From: Terriglobus roseus
GTDB lineage: Bacteria; Acidobacteriota; Terriglobia; Terriglobales; Acidobacteriaceae
Direction of reading: 5' to 3'
Length of the DNA stretch: 64,000 bases
NCBI RefSeq assembly: GCF_900102185.1
Contig: NZ_LT629690.1
Location: 4,774,001-4,838,000, forward strand
This document shows, one piece after another, positions 48,591-57,130 of this stretch (positions are counted from its first letter, which is position 1; each line of letters opens with the position of its first letter). The notes under the pieces are model-generated. The model made no database searches, was not told the origin of the DNA, and was given only the letters and a program-made list of their open reading frames with translations. The position numbers and the translations under genes are program-made.

Positions 48591-49181
48591 CTAGCGGTTA
48601 CGCTGCGTGTGAAACACGATACCAACACTCACTGACTCAACCGTGTTTGACTTCACGCCGCCCATGCCAATGTTCTGTCCAATGCCCACTTCGGGCAGAC
48701 GAACGGCCATGATCGGCAGCAGGTTGATGTCGAGTCCGCCCACAACGCGATAAGCGAAGAAGTTGTCGATGCGATCACGCCGATTCCATCCAAAGAGCAC
48801 TTCGCCGTACGGCGTCAGAAAGCCCTTATCCGCGGAGAAGCTGGCACGAACGCCGCCCAGCGCGCTGTCCATGCGGAACGCATTCTGACCCGACAGAACG
48901 TACGAGGCGGACTTGTTGCTCTTGTAAATGTCGCCGCGCACGTCGACACCCAACAGCGCCGGTCCCATCTGCTTCCACTGGTAGTACGCGCCACCACCGC
49001 CGCCAATCGCGCGATCAACGCCATCGTTATACGAGCAGGGAAGAGGAGCGTCCTTGCAGGCCACGCCCGCCGCGCGTTCCACGTTGATGGTGCCGTAGAT
49101 GCCCAACTGGGCATTTGCATGAACCGTGACGAGAGGCAGCGCAGCTGCCGCCAGAACCAGATGCAGGAACTTCAACTTCAT
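48591..49181 (-). CDS. Outer-membrane beta-barrel-like protein of unknown function
   Basis: 196 residues with a signal peptide (KLKFLHLVLAAAALPLVTVHANA). The mature part has alternating polar/hydrophobic strands separated by Gly-rich turns (GGGGAYYQWKQMGPALLGVDVRGDIYKS, GGVRASFSADKGFLTPYGEVLFGWNR), and ends in a strand SVSVGIVFHT. This is the look of a small eight-stranded barrel, although the last residue is not Phe. Two Cys lie close together in an early loop. It follows ftsA by 45 bases on the same strand, so it could be read from the ftsQA transcript. No specific family is recognised. Confidence 0.7.
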   Translation of the reverse strand: MKLKFLHLVLAAAALPLVTVHANAQLGIYGTINVERAAGVACKDAPLPCSYNDGVDRAIGGGGGAYYQWKQMGPALLGVDVRGDIYKSNKSASYVLSGQNAFRMDSALGGVRASFSADKGFLTPYGEVLFGWNRRDRIDNFFAYRVVGGLDINLLPIMAVRLPEVGIGQNIGMGGVKSNTVESVSVGIVFHTQRNR

Positions 49182-49226
49182 ATGTTAATGAGTTTACCTG
49201 CATGGCAGCAGGAACCGGGGAGTCCT

Positions 49227-50456
49227 TTAGAAGCTACCTGCAAATAGCGATTTCAGCTTCTGTTTCAGGCCCATCTCTTCGCTGGCGCGGCGCACCTGGG
49301 TGCGATGGGTGTAAAGCAGCATTCCGATGGCAGTGGCGAACTCCGGTCCCGCCAGCTCCTGCGGCATACGCGACAGCGGCACTGGCGATCCAATACGCGC
49401 AGGCGTACGCAACAGGCTCTCCGCCACATCCAGCAAACCAGCCAGTTTTGCGCCTCCGCCAGTCAGCACGGCGCCTGTGCCCAGCGCTTCCAGAACTCCG
49501 CCCTGACGCAGATTGTCACGCAGCATGGTGAACAGCTCACGCGCACGCGGCTCCAGAATCTCTGCCAGAAAACGCTGCCGGACGAGCCGTGGCGCCGTCG
49601 ATCCACCCGTAGACAGGTTGCCGCCCACTTCGATCTCGTTCAACGAAGGCACGCTGGTCACCACGCAGTTGCCATACATCAGCTTCAACTGCTCGGCCTC
49701 TTCCGTGCTCACATGCAGCCCCACGGCAAGATCATTCGTAAAGTGATCGCCACCAATCGGCAACACGGCGGTGTGAGCTACCGAACCCTCAAAGAACACA
49801 ACCAGTTCCGTGGTGCTGGCTCCAATGTCAGCAAGGCAAACACCCAACTCGCGCTCATCGGCACTTAGGACTGATTCAGCGGAAGCAATGCCTTCGTACA
49901 CCGTGTCCACCACTTCCAGTCCCGCACGATTCGCACACGTCACCACGCTCTGCGCCACGCCACCGCTGCATGTCGAGAGGTGAAGATTCACCTCCAGCTT
50001 CGTGCCCACCATGCCAATGGGATCGTGAATACCGGGCTGGTCATCCAGGATGAATTCCTGCGGCAACAGGTGCAGAATCTCGCGGTCTGCGGGCAGCGCA
50101 ACCGACCGCGCACGATCCACCGCGGCGCGTACTTCTTCACGCGTAATCTCGCGCATACGGCTACCCATGGAGATACCGCCGCGTGAATTGATGCCTTTCA
50201 CGTGCGTGCCGCCAATGCCCACAACGGCCGTTTCAATACCGATGCGCGTCATGCGTTCCGCAGTCAGAGCCGCGCGATTGATAGCGTCGGCCGCAGGGCC
50301 AAGCTCCGCAATCAGTCCCTTGCGCATGCCTTTGGAGCGTTCAATCCCGTGGCCGCGATAACGCAGCACGCCGTCCTGCAACTCCGCCACCAGCACGCAA
50401 CTCTTCTGGCTACCGGCGTCCAATACGGTGATCAGATTGTCGTTCTTCTCTTTCAC
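49227..50456 (-). CDS. ftsA: Cell division protein FtsA
   Basis: Actin-like ATPase of 409 residues that tethers FtsZ to the inner membrane. The N-terminus has LITVLDAGSQKSCVLVAEL (phosphate 1), followed by GHGIERSKGMRKG, the SHS2 (1C) domain around IGGTHVKGINSRG, and phosphate 2/adenosine motifs LADIGASTTELVVFFEG and ALGTGAVLTGGGAKLAGL. The C-terminal segment MGLKQKLKSLFAGSF is the amphipathic membrane-targeting helix. The start codon is GTG at 50454-50456 with GGAG about 12 bases upstream. It follows ftsQ, as in most dcw clusters. Confidence 0.96.
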   Translation of the reverse strand: MKEKNDNLITVLDAGSQKSCVLVAELQDGVLRYRGHGIERSKGMRKGLIAELGPAADAINRAALTAERMTRIGIETAVVGIGGTHVKGINSRGGISMGSRMREITREEVRAAVDRARSVALPADREILHLLPQEFILDDQPGIHDPIGMVGTKLEVNLHLSTCSGGVAQSVVTCANRAGLEVVDTVYEGIASAESVLSADERELGVCLADIGASTTELVVFFEGSVAHTAVLPIGGDHFTNDLAVGLHVSTEEAEQLKLMYGNCVVTSVPSLNEIEVGGNLSTGGSTAPRLVRQRFLAEILEPRARELFTMLRDNLRQGGVLEALGTGAVLTGGGAKLAGLLDVAESLLRTPARIGSPVPLSRMPQELAGPEFATAIGMLLYTHRTQVRRASEEMGLKQKLKSLFAGSF

Positions 50457-50540
50457 AGAACGCCACGACTCCTTCGTGCATGATACTGCGGTGTTGCAGC
50501 CCCTTTTGGCTTTTGCTGAAGGGGGTATCCATCCTGACGA

Positions 50541-51905
50541 CTACTCAGCCTTTGCCGTTGCCTTCGCAGCGCTGCGGGCTTTCTCTCGCTTCGCCATCCA
50601 GGCCTTAATCGCTTCCACACGCTTACGCGTCGCGGCTTCCTTCTCCTGCGCTTTGGTCGATGGCTTGTGCGCCGCAGGCGCCGTTGGTCGTGCAGGCGTG
50701 TTCACCACTACCGTTTTCGCCGCAGGAGCAGGAGCCTTCACCGGAACACTTACCTTCGCCACAGGCGCAGGCGTCTTCACAGGTGCGTTGACCTTCGCCA
50801 CCTGCACCGGTGCACTCTTCTGCGAGGGCGCAGGATTCTGTGCAACGGTAGCGTCAGCAGCCGCAGGCCCACTGACCACGGTGGAATCCTTGGCCGGCAT
50901 CTGCAGCACCACTTGCCGTTCGTAGCGCATATCCACACCGCTCAAACGCGGATACGTAGTGTGCCACTCGGGAATGTGTTCCTGAAACTTATGGAAGCGC
51001 TTCAGGAAGTCCTGCGTGCCAAAGTGCACCATCACGTCCTGATTGCTATACGGAATCAGCGCCTTCACATCCTCAGGGTCGGACAGGTCCACTTCGCTCA
51101 GTTGCGACGATGTATTCTTGCCATCCGAATCCAGATCCTTCAAAAACGCGGCAAAAAGCTGCATCTTCTGCTGACGCGACGTCGCTGCATCGGCGCCTTT
51201 GATCCCCGTGATCACGGGGAAGGTGTAACGTGCATTGCCCGGAGCATCCGGCGGAATATCCAGAACCACGCCGCTGGCATCAATCAGGCCAATGTCTCCG
51301 CCCTGCCGCAAATACGCCACAGGAACACGCTCCGTCACATGCACACGCAGACGATTCGGCAGCAGCCGCATCACCGTGGCGTGTTCCACCCAGGGCATCT
51401 GTTCCAGTTGCGCACGTCGCTCCTGCAAGGGAACGTGGAAGATATTGCGATCCACATCCTCACCAAAAACACTGAGCATCTGCGCGCGTGAAAGATGACT
51501 GTTGCCATCCAATTCCATCTGCTGCGACGAAGTAATGCGGAAGGTATCGCTCGTCGTCATGTAGCGCATCGCGGTGTAGCAGCCCGCGGCTACAGCAACC
51601 AGCGACAGGCCAACAGACACGCCCGCGATAATCCATCCATTACGAGTCTTGGGGATCAGGCCACGGCGAATACGACGATTACGTCCACTGGCGCGCAGGA
51701 ACGCTTCCGTATCGGCGTCTTCCGTGAAGTCGTCTACCATCTCACGACGCGGACGCACCGATTCGACCGCTGGGCGGCGGAAGGGAACTGGCCCGGGACG
51801 CGACGCCACATCGTCCTCGTCATCGAGGACTGCAGCGACTGCGCCGCCATTCTTTTGAAGCTTCCGCATGCCTGAGCAGGGCCGCGGAGAATCGCCTGCG
51901 GCCAT
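50541..51905 (-). CDS. ftsQ: Cell division protein FtsQ with long basic Pro/Ala tail
   Basis: Bitopic membrane protein of the divisome, 454 residues. A cytoplasmic N-terminus of ~89 residues is followed by one helix at 90-112 (WIIAGVSVGLSLVAVAAGCY), the POTRA domain at about 120-192 (LSRAQMLSVFGEDVDRNIF, MPWVEHATVMRLLPNRLRVHV) and the beta domain to ~330. A tail of about 115 residues, rich in Ala, Pro, Lys and Val, then ends in a highly charged helix. Such a tail is not standard and lies in the periplasm. The ATG at 51905 is used; an ATG at 51869 (before RKLQKNG) is equally possible, since neither has a ribosome site. Confidence 0.92.
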   Translation of the reverse strand: MAAGDSPRPCSGMRKLQKNGGAVAAVLDDEDDVASRPGPVPFRRPAVESVRPRREMVDDFTEDADTEAFLRASGRNRRIRRGLIPKTRNGWIIAGVSVGLSLVAVAAGCYTAMRYMTTSDTFRITSSQQMELDGNSHLSRAQMLSVFGEDVDRNIFHVPLQERRAQLEQMPWVEHATVMRLLPNRLRVHVTERVPVAYLRQGGDIGLIDASGVVLDIPPDAPGNARYTFPVITGIKGADAATSRQQKMQLFAAFLKDLDSDGKNTSSQLSEVDLSDPEDVKALIPYSNQDVMVHFGTQDFLKRFHKFQEHIPEWHTTYPRLSGVDMRYERQVVLQMPAKDSTVVSGPAAADATVAQNPAPSQKSAPVQVAKVNAPVKTPAPVAKVSVPVKAPAPAAKTVVVNTPARPTAPAAHKPSTKAQEKEAATRKRVEAIKAWMAKREKARSAAKATAKAE

Positions 51906-52010
51906 CTTACAGTGCTGTGATGCGGCATCCGCACGGAAACAATGGCCAGCCGGAACCTAACTGGGCAATCCCTCTGCGAGCGGTGGCTGCGACCAAATAC
52001 AATTCCGCCC

Positions 52011-53369
52011 ATGCGACTTTCCTTTGCTGCGCCGTTGTGTGTCCTGGCCTCTCTTCTTCCTGCTGCTGGATTTGCTCAGAAAGACTCAGACTGGGTGGGC
52101 ACCTGGACCAGCGCAGCCATGCCGCTCACGCAGCCTTCTGACAAGGCCAAGCTGCCGTTGGGATACGACGATGTGGCCGTGCGGCAGGTTGTGCACATCA
52201 GCCAGGGGGGCAAGCGTCTCCGCGTCGCGTTCACCAACGAGTTCGGCACCACCCCGCTGCATATCCGCGCAGCGCACGTTGCATTCCTGGCCGCTGGATC
52301 AAGAATCCTTCCGGCGACCGACAAGGCACTCACCTTCGATGGCAGCCCTGAAATCACCATCGCTCCCGGCCAATTCGCCTACTCCGACGCGGTGGTCGAG
52401 TCAGTGCCCATTTTCTCCGATGTCGTGATCACGACATCCATTCCGGCGCAGACCATGCCCACCATCACGTACCACGCTCTCGGAATGACCACCACCTGGT
52501 TCGCCCCCGGCGGCGACGTGGCAGCGCAGGAGTTTGAGACACCTGCGGCCGTCCCTCCCGGCATTCAGCCTCCTGATGTGTCGGCGCCAGTGCGCAGTCT
52601 CTCGCGCAGCGAATCGCCGGTGCAGGAGCCCATCGTGAAGCCCCAGCCCGGAGCAGACACCAAAACCGCTGCGGCTCCCGGCGTCATCAAGACCAGCTCG
52701 TGGTACTTCCTCAAGAACGTTGAGGTGAATAAGGAAGGCCACTCTGCTGCGATCGTCACCATCGGCGATTCCATCACCGACGGCGCGCGCTCCACTCCAG
52801 ATACCAATCGTCGCTGGCCCGATCAGTTAGCTCCGCTGCTCGCAGCGAATAAGAAGACCAAGCGACTTGGCATTCTCAACGTCGGCATCAGTGGCAACCG
52901 CGTGCTCAAGTTTGGCGCAGGCCCAAGCGCGCTGGATCGCTTTGATCGCGACGTCGTAAAGCAGCCGGGTGCAAAGTATGTAGTGCTCCTCGACGGCATC
53001 AATGACATCGGCAACATGCACCGCGCACCAGTGGATGCGATTACTGAAAAGGAAATGCTCGACGCGTACACGACGCTGGCGAACAAGGCGCATGCTGCAG
53101 GCCTGAAGATCATTGCCGCGACCATGACGCCGTATCAAGGCGCGAAGTATTACAGCGAAGACGGTGAACAAATCCGCGAACACCTGAACACATTCTTCCG
53201 CACCAGCAAGCTGTTTGACGGTGTGATCGACTTCGACAAGATCATTGCTGATCCGCAACATCCGCTGCAGTTCAACCCGAAGTACGATTCAGGCGATCAC
53301 CTGCATCCTTCTGACGCAGGCTACACAGCCATGGCAGCTGGGATTGATCTGAAGCTGTTCCGCAAGTAG
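52011..53369 (+). CDS. Secreted SGNH/GDSL hydrolase
   Basis: Exported esterase-type hydrolase of about 452 residues. The signal peptide is RLSFAAPLCVLASLLPAAGFAQ from the ATG at 52011. A beta-rich N-terminal domain (DWVGTWTSAAMPLTQ, VRQVVHISQGGKRLRVAFTN) precedes the SGNH domain. There, block I is IGDSITDGARS with catalytic S254, block II has the Gly in NVGISGNRVL, block III is LDGINDIGN with Asn, and block V is D429-H-L-H432. Relatives include rhamnogalacturonan and xylan acetylesterases. The whole gene abuts the convergent neighbour with no spacer. Confidence 0.9.
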   Translation: MRLSFAAPLCVLASLLPAAGFAQKDSDWVGTWTSAAMPLTQPSDKAKLPLGYDDVAVRQVVHISQGGKRLRVAFTNEFGTTPLHIRAAHVAFLAAGSRILPATDKALTFDGSPEITIAPGQFAYSDAVVESVPIFSDVVITTSIPAQTMPTITYHALGMTTTWFAPGGDVAAQEFETPAAVPPGIQPPDVSAPVRSLSRSESPVQEPIVKPQPGADTKTAAAPGVIKTSSWYFLKNVEVNKEGHSAAIVTIGDSITDGARSTPDTNRRWPDQLAPLLAANKKTKRLGILNVGISGNRVLKFGAGPSALDRFDRDVVKQPGAKYVVLLDGINDIGNMHRAPVDAITEKEMLDAYTTLANKAHAAGLKIIAATMTPYQGAKYYSEDGEQIREHLNTFFRTSKLFDGVIDFDKIIADPQHPLQFNPKYDSGDHLHPSDAGYTAMAAGIDLKLFRK

Positions 53370-53840
53370 TTACTTCTTGGCCAGCTTAATGGTCTGGTGC
53401 AGAGTCTTGTAGCAGGGAATCGCGTCTGCGGCATGCGTGTTCAGCGTGTCGCGGACGCTGCCGTCATATAGCACGGAGTCTCCCGGGCGCAGGTAGATAT
53501 CCGAGGCATGGGCATCGCACTCTGGTTCGCGCGTCACTTCCATCTCGAACACCTGCTGGCTACGGAGCAGGTCCGGACGAATAGGCAGCCCAAATCCTGG
53601 GTACTGGTCTATCAGCTTCACAAACTGGTGTTCGTTGTCTTTGGTGCTGACATCCGCCAGGTAGATTTCCTGATTACCCGCAAAACTCTGGTGTGACGAA
53701 CTGCTCACAGCCAGAATCCGAACGTGCGCCTTCATCGGCTTCGACTGGTTTGTGAATGGCGTGGGCGCGGAAGCGGCGAGCGTGGTGGCGACCCCAAGCA
53801 GCACAGGTAATACGGTCCATCGCATTGGGTTTCGGTTCAC
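53370..53840 (-). CDS. Exported protein of unknown function
   Basis: About 156 residues with a signal peptide ([19 protein letters not shown]). The mature part ([52 protein letters not shown]) looks like a small beta-rich domain; no family is recognised. GTG at 53838-53840 is chosen because GGAGG lies five bases upstream; the ATG at 53825 would be 20 bases from it. Two Cys (in PECDAH and PCYKTL) could form a disulphide. It converges with the SGNH gene: the two stop codons are directly adjacent. Confidence 0.7.
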   Translation of the reverse strand: MNRNPMRWTVLPVLLGVATTLAASAPTPFTNQSKPMKAHVRILAVSSSSHQSFAGNQEIYLADVSTKDNEHQFVKLIDQYPGFGLPIRPDLLRSQQVFEMEVTREPECDAHASDIYLRPGDSVLYDGSVRDTLNTHAADAIPCYKTLHQTIKLAKK

Positions 53841-54077
53841 ATTCGCCTCCAAGACCGAAGTTTACTCCACCCGATTGAGTTTCGGCAGAGGCGCCAGGTT
53901 CGTCGGATAGCGAACAGATACACCCTGTTCATTTCTGTTCGGTATGCTTGCGATGGATGTACCGGTTGCGGCATCTATATCGCAACCAATGCCTCATTCT
54001 CTTGCCAGAGACATCCTCCTACCGCTGGCCTCAAATGCGGCAAAATCCTCTTCCTTCTAACCGGATCACAAGGAGAT

Positions 54078-54917
54078 ATGAACGTCATGGACACGCTCAA
54101 AATGCAGGACGGAGTCAGCATTTTTTTCAAGGACTGGGGTCCGAAGGACGCACAGCCCATCGTCTTCCATCACGGATGGCCTCTCAGCGCAGACGACTGG
54201 GATACGCAGATGCTCTACTTCCTCGATAAGGGATTTCGCGTCATCGCGCATGATCGCCGCGGCCACGGTCGTTCCACGCAGACATGGGACGGTAACGACA
54301 TGGACACTTACGCTGCAGACATGATCGCCCTCGCCGACGCCCTCGACTTGAAGAATGCCGTGCACATCGGTCATTCCACCGGCGGTGGTGAAGTTGCTCG
54401 ATACGTAGCGCGTTCCAAGCCCGGCCGCGTTGCCAAGGCTGTTCTCGTCAGCGCGGTGCCGCCCATCATGGTTAAGTCAGACAGCAACCCTGGCGGCCTG
54501 CCGATCGAAGTCTTCGACGGTCTCCGCGCTGCACTTGCCGCCAACCGCGCACAGTTCTACGTGGATCTACCTTCCGGTCCCTTCTATGGCTTCAACCGCG
54601 AAGGTGTGAAGACGATTGACGGTGTGGTGCACAACTGGTGGCGTCAGGGCATGATGGGCAGCGCCAAGGCTCATTACGACTGCATCAAGACCTTCTCTGA
54701 AACCGACTTCACGGAAGACCTGAAGGCCATCACCGTTCCCGTACTCGTTTTGCACGGCACAGATGACCAGATCGTTCCGTACAAGGACGCCGGCCCGCTT
54801 TCCGCAAAGCTGCTGCAAAACAGCACGCTGAAGCTTTACGACGGATACCCGCACGGCATGTTGACCGTGCACGCGGACGTCCTCAACCCGGACCTGCTGG
54901 CATTCATCAAGAGCTAA
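54078..54917 (+). CDS. Alpha/beta hydrolase (non-haem chloroperoxidase/esterase-like)
   Basis: Cytoplasmic hydrolase of 279 residues. [15 protein letters not shown] near the oxyanion hole, [10 protein letters not shown], and the nucleophile elbow [12 protein letters not shown] with S100 are the pattern of cofactor-free haloperoxidases and aryl esterases. The acid is in [11 protein letters not shown] and the His in GYPHGM near the end. Such enzymes hydrolyse esters and can perhydrolyse acids, and the true substrate is unclear. The ATG at 54078 follows AAGGAG closely. A terminator lies after it at 54938-54970. Confidence 0.92.
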   Translation: MNVMDTLKMQDGVSIFFKDWGPKDAQPIVFHHGWPLSADDWDTQMLYFLDKGFRVIAHDRRGHGRSTQTWDGNDMDTYAADMIALADALDLKNAVHIGHSTGGGEVARYVARSKPGRVAKAVLVSAVPPIMVKSDSNPGGLPIEVFDGLRAALAANRAQFYVDLPSGPFYGFNREGVKTIDGVVHNWWRQGMMGSAKAHYDCIKTFSETDFTEDLKAITVPVLVLHGTDDQIVPYKDAGPLSAKLLQNSTLKLYDGYPHGMLTVHADVLNPDLLAFIKS

Positions 54918-54937
54918 CGCGAATATCGGCCGCAAAA

Positions 54938-54970
54938 GGGCTTCGTACTCAAATGACGCGTACGAAGCCC
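54938..54970 (+). terminator. Terminator of the alpha/beta hydrolase gene
   Basis: The 11-bp stem GGGCTTCGTAC/GTACGAAGCCC with an 11-base loop lies 20 bases after the stop codon. No T run follows, so its strength is uncertain. Confidence 0.6.
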
Positions 54971-55015
54971 GCCCACAAATCGGGTACGATAGTAGTGTTC
55001 CCGAAGGAGATCTCC

Positions 55016-55135
55016 ATGAGCGACCACCATCACGAAGAACTGTCCCTACCGGACCGCCTCTGGCAGCCGTTTGTTATCAGCCTCGGCGTTGTGGGCGTTC
55101 TTTGCCTCATCTTCTTTCATCCTGTCATCCGCTAA
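55016..55135 (+). CDS. 39-residue single-span membrane protein
   Basis: A very small gene with a strong ribosome site (GAAGGAG, seven bases before ATG 55016). The product begins with a His-rich acidic head (SDHHHEELSLPDRL) and then one membrane helix (FVISLGVVGVLCLIFFH). It is set between two hairpin terminators (54938-54970 and 55162-55184), so it is an independent unit or is reached by readthrough. The size and shape recall small subunits of respiratory complexes or membrane-stress proteins, but I do not recognise a family. The in-frame upstream ATG at 54953 lies in the terminator stem-loop and is rejected. Confidence 0.72.
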   Translation: MSDHHHEELSLPDRLWQPFVISLGVVGVLCLIFFHPVIR

Positions 55136-55161
55136 TACGGACAAGGATCTTGAAACAGCAA

Positions 55162-55184
55162 AAAGCCCCGGCATCCGGGGCTTT
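55162..55184. terminator. Bidirectional terminator before the Asd-like gene
   Basis: The 10-bp stem AAAGCCCCGG/CCGGGGCTTT with a CAT loop has an A run before it and T residues in its 3' arm, between convergent genes. Confidence 0.88.
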
Positions 55185-55206
55185 CGCATGTCTGTAGCAA
55201 TTTTCT

Positions 55207-56202
55207 TTACTGCACCTTGCCCAGCGGTCGTAACCGCGTCAGCTCCAGCGCACAAGCCACGGCCGTTCTCGCCGTCAGCTTGAGGTTGTCCGCAGCCAGC
55301 CACACCGCATAGCGATTGCCATCTCCCTTTACCTGCGCCAGCACCTGCCCCTGTCCAGCCGACGAAAGATTGCTCGGCGGATCACCCTCTTCGCCCACCA
55401 GGTCCATCGACTCGGAAGCGATCGCCGCGCTCACCGCTTCCAGCGTGACCGGCTGCGCAAACTCCAAAAACAGCGAAATCGAAAACCCATGGAACACCGG
55501 AGCCTGCAACCACTGCAACACGGGCAGGGAAGCATTCGGCAGCAACGACTTCAATTCGCGCACCACGCGGTCTTCCGTCTTCGCCAGCGGATTCTTCGCG
55601 GCCTCGCCCAGCGCGGGCAGCAGGTTAAACGCCACCTGCGTATCAAACTCCTCTGTCGGTGCCGACTGGAAGTTCAACAGATTAATGCTCTGCTGTTGCA
55701 ACTCATCCAGAGCCGTGCGGCCATTCTCGCTGGCAGGCTGCAAGACTGTCGCATACGTGGCCTTCACCGTTCCCACACGTCCCGCCTGGGTCAACGCCAG
55801 TGCCAACATCGTCGTCACCGGATGCGCCACACGCACCTGTGCCGCTTCCAGATCCAGCGGAGCAGCATCGGGCAACAGCGGCAACCGCACCGGCGCTTCA
55901 ACATCAGTGCCAGTCGCGTCGACCACAGCCGCACCCATCGCGCGCGCCGTACCGGCATACTCACGCAGCATCTTCGCATCCGCAAAGATCGCCACGTCCA
56001 CGTTCTCCAGCGCAGCAGGTTCCATCGTCTGCAGAAACGCGGCTTCATCGCCCATCGATTCCAGCGTGCCGCTTGCCTCTTCGTTATCCAGCAGGATCGT
56101 CACAGCAGAAGCCAGCGGGCTCTCAACGATCTCGTCGCCAATTTCCTTGCCCAACAGCGACCCTGCGCCTACCACCGCAATGCGGTAATTCGTCTTAGCC
56201 AT
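55207..56202 (-). CDS. Aspartate-semialdehyde dehydrogenase-like protein lacking the catalytic Cys
   Basis: 331 residues with the fold of Asd/ArgC. The N-terminal NADP-type motif is IAVVGAGSLLGKEI. GRTALDELQQQSINLLN and the C-terminal dimerisation domain (APVFHGFSISLFLEF) follow Asd order. In true Asd the nucleophile is in NPxCS/T; here residues 127-131 read HPVTT, so the Cys position is Thr130. It is therefore unlikely to reduce aspartyl phosphate, resembling the UsG paralogue of enterobacteria, which also lacks catalysis. A real asd must exist elsewhere. It follows pssA on the same strand after 87 bases. Confidence 0.88.
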   Translation of the reverse strand: MAKTNYRIAVVGAGSLLGKEIGDEIVESPLASAVTILLDNEEASGTLESMGDEAAFLQTMEPAALENVDVAIFADAKMLREYAGTARAMGAAVVDATGTDVEAPVRLPLLPDAAPLDLEAAQVRVAHPVTTMLALALTQAGRVGTVKATYATVLQPASENGRTALDELQQQSINLLNFQSAPTEEFDTQVAFNLLPALGEAAKNPLAKTEDRVVRELKSLLPNASLPVLQWLQAPVFHGFSISLFLEFAQPVTLEAVSAAIASESMDLVGEEGDPPSNLSSAGQGQVLAQVKGDGNRYAVWLAADNLKLTARTAVACALELTRLRPLGKVQ

Positions 56203-56289
56203 ATATCTCTTTCAGATGCCCGGAATCGCTCTGCGACTCCAATCAGCGAAATCCCAAACGCGCAGCGTTTCGAGGACGGTACGAAGTAC

Positions 56290-57129
56290 CTAGTTTGTAC
56301 CCGGCAGCGGCATTCCCATCCGCCGCGCCCGTCGACTCTGCGCCGCATACATCAGCCGCGCCCACATGCCGCTCACCATATACGCCAGCGCCATGCTGAT
56401 CAACAGATACTCTGAGAACTCCTCCAGCAGCACCGCCATCAGCACCAGCAGAACCAGCAATCGCACCGGCTGTTTATCAACCAGTGTGATCTCTTTGCCG
56501 CTCCAAAAGCGCCATCGGCTCACCATCAAAAATCCGGTAAACAGCAGCAGGCACAACCACACCAGCGCAATCCACGGATTATCAATCGGCGACCCATTAA
56601 AGCAATGCACCACACTGGCAATCACGCCAGCGGCTGCCGGAATCGGCATGCCTACGAAGTATCTGCGCCCCGGCCTTCCAGGATTGCTGGGCTTCGGGTT
56701 GATGGACACATTGAACCGCGCCAGCCGGCACGCACCGCAGATCAAAAACAGAAACGCGGCAACCAGTCCAAACGCAATCAAACGATGATGCAGCTTCGGA
56801 TACGCCATCTGCGGCAGCATCCGAAAGCCCCATGTGTAAGCAAGAATCGCAGGCGCAACACCAAACGTAATCACGTCAGCCAACGAATCCAACTCGCGGC
56901 CAAAGTCGCTTTCCGTATTCGTCATGCGCGCAATTCGGCCATCCAGCGCATCGAACGGCAACGCAAACGCAATCGCCAGCGCAGCATGGTCAAACGCCGC
57001 GTAATCCGTGGCTGTCGCACGCATGCTCTGCGTAATGGCGTAAAAGCCAAGCGCGATATTGCCGCCGGTAAAGATCGACGGCAATACATACAACCCACGT
57101 CTCGGCCGGCCTCCCTTGCGAGGCTCCAC
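56290..57129 (-). CDS. pssA: CDP-diacylglycerol-serine O-phosphatidyltransferase
   Basis: Inner-membrane enzyme making phosphatidylserine from CDP-diacylglycerol and serine. It has 279 residues with about seven or eight helices. The CDP-alcohol phosphotransferase motif is complete: D63-G-R-I-A-R, then F76-G and D81-S-L-A-D85. The start codon is GTG at 57127-57129, one base after the psd stop, with GGAAGG upstream inside psd, so the two are translationally coupled. Together they give phosphatidylethanolamine. The order psd-pssA is common outside enterobacteria. Confidence 0.95.
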   Translation of the reverse strand: MEPRKGGRPRRGLYVLPSIFTGGNIALGFYAITQSMRATATDYAAFDHAALAIAFALPFDALDGRIARMTNTESDFGRELDSLADVITFGVAPAILAYTWGFRMLPQMAYPKLHHRLIAFGLVAAFLFLICGACRLARFNVSINPKPSNPGRPGRRYFVGMPIPAAAGVIASVVHCFNGSPIDNPWIALVWLCLLLFTGFLMVSRWRFWSGKEITLVDKQPVRLLVLLVLMAVLLEEFSEYLLISMALAYMVSGMWARLMYAAQSRRARRMGMPLPGTN

Positions 57130-57130
57130 G

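Noticed and set aside
54953-55135. 60-residue version of the small membrane protein
   Set aside because: Its start lies within the terminator loop of the previous gene; the ATG at 55016 has the strong ribosome site.
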